A stretch of 5,714 nucleotides of DNA from contig QHPZ01000134.1 of NCBI GenBank assembly GCA_003219225.1, positions 1 to 5,714 of the forward strand. The letters run 5' to 3'. Shown in pieces: positions 5,560-5,714 of the stretch. Numbering within the stretch: position 1 is the stretch's first letter; each line of letters opens with the position of its first letter. The position numbers were made by a program, and so were the translations under genes. Origin of the DNA: Verrucomicrobiota bacterium (GTDB taxonomy: Bacteria; Verrucomicrobiota; Verrucomicrobiia; Chthoniobacterales; UBA10450). Below the pieces are notes generated by a model. The model saw nothing but the letters and a program-made list of their open reading frames with translations. It had not been told where the DNA came from and did not search any database.

Positions 5560-5714
5560 ATGTCGACACGACGGCTGTTGTTCAGTCTGCTGCGAATCAT
5601 TGCCGCCGTTGCGCTGGTGATTGCGCTACTGTGGTGGTTCGGAATGCGAATGCCGGGAGCAAACGTTTCGACTGCGGCGGCGTTATCACCCGAGGAAATC
5701 GCTTTGCGCGATGA
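5560..5714 (+). CDS. Membrane-anchored protein, probable M28-type peptidase, N-terminal 51 residues (cut by the right edge)
   Basis: The frame begins at the ATG at 5560, eight bases after the permease stop, and is open to the edge. It reads MSTRRLLFSLLRIIAAVALV, then IALLWWFGMRMPGANVSTAA and ALSPEEIALRD. There is a single hydrophobic segment (about 10-27) preceded by RR, giving an N-terminal membrane anchor or uncleaved signal with the rest outside the cytoplasm. The pattern WWFGMRMPG followed by a Pro/Ala linker and LSPEEIALRD resembles the start of M28-family zinc aminopeptidases, in which the catalytic domain follows a helix of the kind LRxHVxxLA. The zinc-binding residues lie beyond the window, so the peptidase identity is tentative, while gene and anchor are well supported. 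The tight spacing suggests co-transcription with the exporter. A GAAG lies just upstream as a weak ribosome binding site. Confidence 0.6.
   Translation, partial: MSTRRLLFSLLRIIAAVALVIALLWWFGMRMPGANVSTAAALSPEEIALRD

Overview
This 5.7 kb window is high-GC bacterial DNA and reads as ordinary chromosome from a Gram-negative, probably soil-dwelling, bacterium. The lipoprotein-type HlyD adaptor supports a double-membrane cell. The kinds of dispersed palindromic repeats, and the DUF3052 and DUF2127 relatives, resemble what I recall of Verrucomicrobiota or Acidobacteriota. This assignment comes from memory of similar sequences, not from a marker gene, and is only moderately supported.

The window splits into two divergent blocks around a spacer at about 2194-2261. 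The left block is on the minus strand. Reading away from the spacer, it holds a broken DUF3052 gene (2193-1817), a VOC/glyoxalase-fold gene (1730-1323), a DUF2127 membrane protein gene (1197-658), and the start of an AI-2E/PerM-type membrane protein gene (from 586, running off the left edge). These look like unrelated housekeeping or accessory genes.

The right block is on the plus strand and is an export operon. It encodes a lipoprotein HlyD/YbhG-like periplasmic adaptor (2262-3122), an ABC-2 type ATPase (3206-4162) and an ABC-2 permease (4427-5551). Eight bases later begins a membrane-anchored protein, probably an M28-type peptidase, cut by the right edge. The ATPase and permease should form a homodimeric inner-membrane pump, and the adaptor would link it to the outer membrane. 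No outer-membrane channel is visible.

The most unusual content lies in the spacers. Three gaps each carry a different palindromic element. A nested hairpin lies at 1742-1818, between DUF3052 and VOC. A pair of inverted ACCACGAAG-type arms lies at 3123-3197, between adaptor and ATPase. An inverted-repeat element at 4174-4405, between ATPase and permease, encloses a shrunken GIY-YIG nuclease reading frame. That remnant has lost its catalytic core, apparently by an in-frame deletion. It stays open to the permease and overlaps the permease start as ATGA. DUF3052 is also broken, by a frameshift at a run of six A with loss of about ten conserved residues. No tRNA, rRNA, CRISPR array, complete transposase gene or convincing intrinsic terminator was seen, and no gene-free stretch exceeds 300 bases.
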